64,000 nt of DNA from Eublepharis macularius (lineage: Eukaryota; Chordata; Lepidosauria; Squamata; Eublepharidae). The DNA is taken from NCBI RefSeq assembly GCF_028583425.1, contig NC_072793.1, forward strand, positions 62,749,028 to 62,813,027, read 5' to 3'. Numbering within the stretch: the stretch's first letter is position 1; each line of letters opens with the position of its first letter. Made by a program: the position numbers and the translations under genes. Of the stretch, positions 61,201 to 64,000 are shown one piece after another. Under the pieces are notes generated by a model. It worked only from the letters and a program-made list of their open reading frames with translations. It was not told where the DNA came from and searched no databases.

Positions 61201-62689
61201 ATAGCACAGGGCAGATTCTCCAACTTTGTTACCTGCATCCAAATGGGGGTTCAGAGTACCTAGCTCAGGGTTCCCCATGGAGCTCCTTTTGAACTGAGGC
61301 CAAATCACTCCAAAGTTTGGGCCCAGTTTGGAAGAGGCGCATTTCAACATCATCAAGCTCCTTTCAGTAGCTTTCCTAACCATCAGTTGCTCATTCTCAA
61401 CATATCTTTTGGGTATAGGGGACTGGTAGCAGAGAATTCTGCACATCCGTGTTACATACTGGTGTCATTGAGATGCTAGGAAACAATTTCCATGGTTTCC
61501 AGAGTCCTACGAACAAATGTTGGAGCATCCATAGATGTTGGGAATCATGAGAAATGTAGGTACCAATGAATTCCACTGTCTCCACTGATGCCAAGAAGCA
61601 CAGGGAAACATAGCTTCCCTGTGCTTCTGAGTGTCAGTAGATACTCCTGCACATACATACAGTAATATCCAGCTCTTAGGGATGAAGCCGGCATTAACCC
61701 TCTTTGAATGGTACCTAGATAAATTTGGAGGAAGGCAGTAGTAGAAGTATTCACGAAGGATGCAAGTGAAAGTTGGTGTCAGGGTAGTGAATAATGGGTG
61801 GGGATGCTTGAACCCTTGCCAGTTTGGCTCAATTACCCTTTACCACTGGTGATCAGGTAGCTGACTAATCAATGGGCTGTTTGGCAATTGTGTATTCATG
61901 GGATTGGGCTATTTGCAGCCTTCAGATACTGACTCTGAGCTAATGAGGGATCAGCAGGGAGTCAACTTCTGATCTCCTGTTGAGGAGATTTTGTGCTGGT
62001 TGTTTCGGGGGCGGGGGGATCAGGCACTGACTCCCAGCTAATTTCTCATCTCCCATCCTGTAAACTGCTGCGACCCTGACTTGCTGAAATGCAGCAAACT
62101 GAGGTGGAACGAGGGAGATGATAAGAAGCCCAGCTGATTTCCCTTCTCCATGTACCCCACTCTCAGCTTGGGTTGTAAGGGCTTTTTCTCCTCTTTCTTT
62201 TGCAGCACAGACAGTAATAGCATTGCTTCTATCCTCACCCAGCTTGGAGGGGAGGGAAAAGCTCCCTTTTGCAATTTCACTCTGTAGCTATTTTGCTGAA
62301 AGGTGTGGTGGATAAGAACTCGACTCCCAGATGATTCCCCCATTCAGTTGTGAGTTGCTTCTGATTAACATGCAGCTGTTTGAGTTGCTTGATGCAAACC
62401 CTGCTTGGCTCACAGTCTGAGTGTCAAATGGAGTAAGTTTGTTGGCCAGAAATATTCACTGAGAAATGTATATTATCCCTGGCAATGGATAATATAATGG
62501 ATAATGGATGTTCTTCTCCAGAACTAATTCTGAATCTGATTTGAACTTAAATGGGTGGATTGAAGGCTGGAAAAACACAGCTACAAACTGAACACTGAAA
62601 ACATAACATTCAGCAATTAGTGGGGGAGTATTTCTGCTCAATGACTAGATTTGCCTTACCCTCTCAGCAGGAGCGGGGGGGACCTGGCA
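58260..62689. other. Unique-looking intron; candidate conserved block at 60050-60480
   Basis: No repeat family or exon recognised over 4.4 kb, the longest repeat-poor stretch in the window. 60050-60480 is AT-rich with homeodomain-like motifs (GCAATTTAATTATTTGACAA) and resembles developmental non-coding elements by eye. Confidence 0.35.
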
Positions 62690-62905
62690 TTTACTGGGGG
62701 TGATCTCCTCTTGCACGCCCATGGTTCATGTGAGCTCCCAGCAGACACCAATTTGGGCCCCTGTGAAGTATGGGAGATGCCTGCTGCTGGGCACGATGAC
62801 GTCACTTGAGGAAGTGATGTCATCATGCCTGTGCTCTTCAATGTAATGCCACACACATTTTCCTGAGAAACTAGGACTTTGCTCCCCTCGTTTGTAACTC
62901 TGGAT
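62690..62905. repeat. Repeat-like block with a TGACGTCA hairpin, class unknown
   Basis: GGCACGATGACGTCACTTG (62790-62808) and GAAGTGATGTCATCATGCC (62811-62829) form imperfect inverted arms of the type seen in the GC-rich hAT-type elements. I found no terminal repeats or target duplication. Confidence 0.4.
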
Positions 62906-63009
62906 ATAAATCTTTCTGCCAGCTGAATTTATCACTTGGTGTATCCAAGAAACTGGGTGATGTCTTATGAAAGTATATGCTACAATAAATTAATATTTAA
63001 GGTGTCAAA

Positions 63010-63640
63010 AAAATCTTTGTCATTTTGGATTTTGGCTGCAGCTGACTAAGTTGGCTATCCCTCTGGAATCCATCACTAACAATTTTTCAGTGGTATTCAA
63101 TCTCCTACAAACACTAGTCACCCTGACTGATGGTGACAGTCTGCTTGAAGTTATGAAGGCCACCAATTGCAAATTAGATCCTTGCCCATCAAGGCTGATT
63201 AGCTCTTGCCAGGAGGAATAGAAAGTGCCATTGGATGGGATAATTAACAACTCTTTGCTGGAGAATAGATCCTCTCAGGCATTTAAAGAAGCAGTGATTC
63301 AGCCTCTATTGAAAGAAATCTTACTTAGACAAGAAAGAATTGGTTAATTATGACTGGATTTCAGTCTCCGTCTTGGGGGAAAGAGTAGAGGGGATGATTG
63401 AGCATGTGGTGGAAGAACTTACTTGACTTATCTGTATGGGGTGGGACATATGAGATGTGGAGGTGTGATTGAGTTTACAGCCATATTAAAGAAGCAGGGG
63501 GTCCAGCTGCCAAAAGCATCTTTTCCCCATTACGTTTTGTTCATGGACTGGGATCCATTGATTTAGTCACACTGATAGATGCTTCTGCAACTTCCAGGCT
63601 GGACTACTGCAACTTACATTTAGCAAGCATTAAGTGCACA
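63010..63640 (+). mobile_element. L2/CR1-group LINE, middle of ORF2 plus a distal piece, sense
   Basis: Encodes LDPCPSRLISSCQEE (63174-63218), NNSLLENRSSQAFKEAVIQP (63247-63306) and WISVSVLGERVERMIEH-like residues (63357-63410). These are the linker and fingers regions upstream of the catalytic box. It then jumps to ATSRLDYCNLHLASI at about 63588-63632, which belongs after the catalytic domain. The core is therefore deleted. This is a different segment of the family from 49290-50345. Confidence 0.8.
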
Positions 63641-64000
63641 TGTAGGTCCCCACCCCTGGGCCATTTCAGGTCCAGTGAGACAGAGAAGAAAAGGGTAGAG
63701 GTTAGGATGCTGGAAGAAGCAATAGCAGAGATGGAGAAGTGTAGGGGGGATTTGAGAGGTGAGAGAAAAGTTATGACAACCCTGCTTGTTGTTTAGATGC
63801 AGTTGAGGCAAAAGGGAGGGGAAAGTCATAGCTACAGGAGTGCTGATTTGGCCATATGAAGCTTTGGCTGTGAAATGTACTGTTTGTGCTCAAGATCAAC
63901 AATGCACACAATGTTCTCTGTGTTCAGATTGTACTGCCTCAGACAGAACATCTTTTTGCCCCTTTGACAGTCCCAGAAGGTCTTTTGGGTTCTCCTTGAT
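63641..64000. other. Unrecognised sequence to the window edge
   Basis: A purine-rich tract lies at 63670-63800. Nothing recognised; NSG2 intron continues. Confidence 0.4.

Overview
This is nuclear DNA from a vertebrate, most likely a squamate reptile (lizard, gecko or snake); I cannot name the species. The evidence is the repeat content: tRNA-headed Sauria-type SINEs with a Bov-B-like tail, sauropsid CR1 copies, L2/CR1-group and L1 LINEs, a 5S rRNA-derived SINE, a Penelope-like element, and many non-autonomous hAT-type DNA transposons whose 8-bp target duplications can still be read.

The only host gene I can support is NSG2 (neuronal vesicle trafficking associated 2, formerly HMP19) on the + strand. 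A probable promoter and non-coding first exon end at a GTAAGT donor at 712. The start-codon exon is 1422-1572 (ATG at 1444, 43 codons). The second coding exon is 37635-37754 (40 codons). Both coding junctions are phase 0. The membrane-spanning and lumenal exons were not found, so the gene should run past position 64000. The window is therefore about 0.7 kb of intron 1, 36.1 kb of intron 2 and at least 26.2 kb of intron 3, with under 0.5 kb of exon.

The introns are layered transposon fossils. At 11.7-13.6 kb a Penelope-like fragment holds two separate hAT insertions. At 16.8-17.9 kb a hAT-type element encloses a GC-rich 102-bp minisatellite that produces long false reading frames. At 19.2-23.4 kb four copies of one hAT family lie close together, one of them split by a second family. 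At 24.1-26.1 kb an L2/CR1-group LINE is interrupted twice by Sauria-type SINEs, one flanked by an unusual 51-bp duplication. At 27.1-27.4 kb there are three exact 100-bp units, each an imperfect palindrome. At 33.7-34.4 kb there is an antisense CR1. At 41.3-41.7 kb an apparent CpG island is in fact a hAT-type insertion. At 47.26-47.95 kb two inverted-repeat elements lie side by side. At 49.3-50.3 and 55.4-56.2 kb there are further LINE pieces.

The observations I rate highest for NSG2 are an in-frame alternative donor inside the second coding exon, which would add or remove 12 juxtamembrane residues, and a REST/NRSF-like site with a flipped half-site arrangement in the presumed first exon. I saw no wholly new gene system. 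The most unusual structures are the 100-bp palindromic tandem repeat and a CRE-containing hairpin shared by GC-rich elements.
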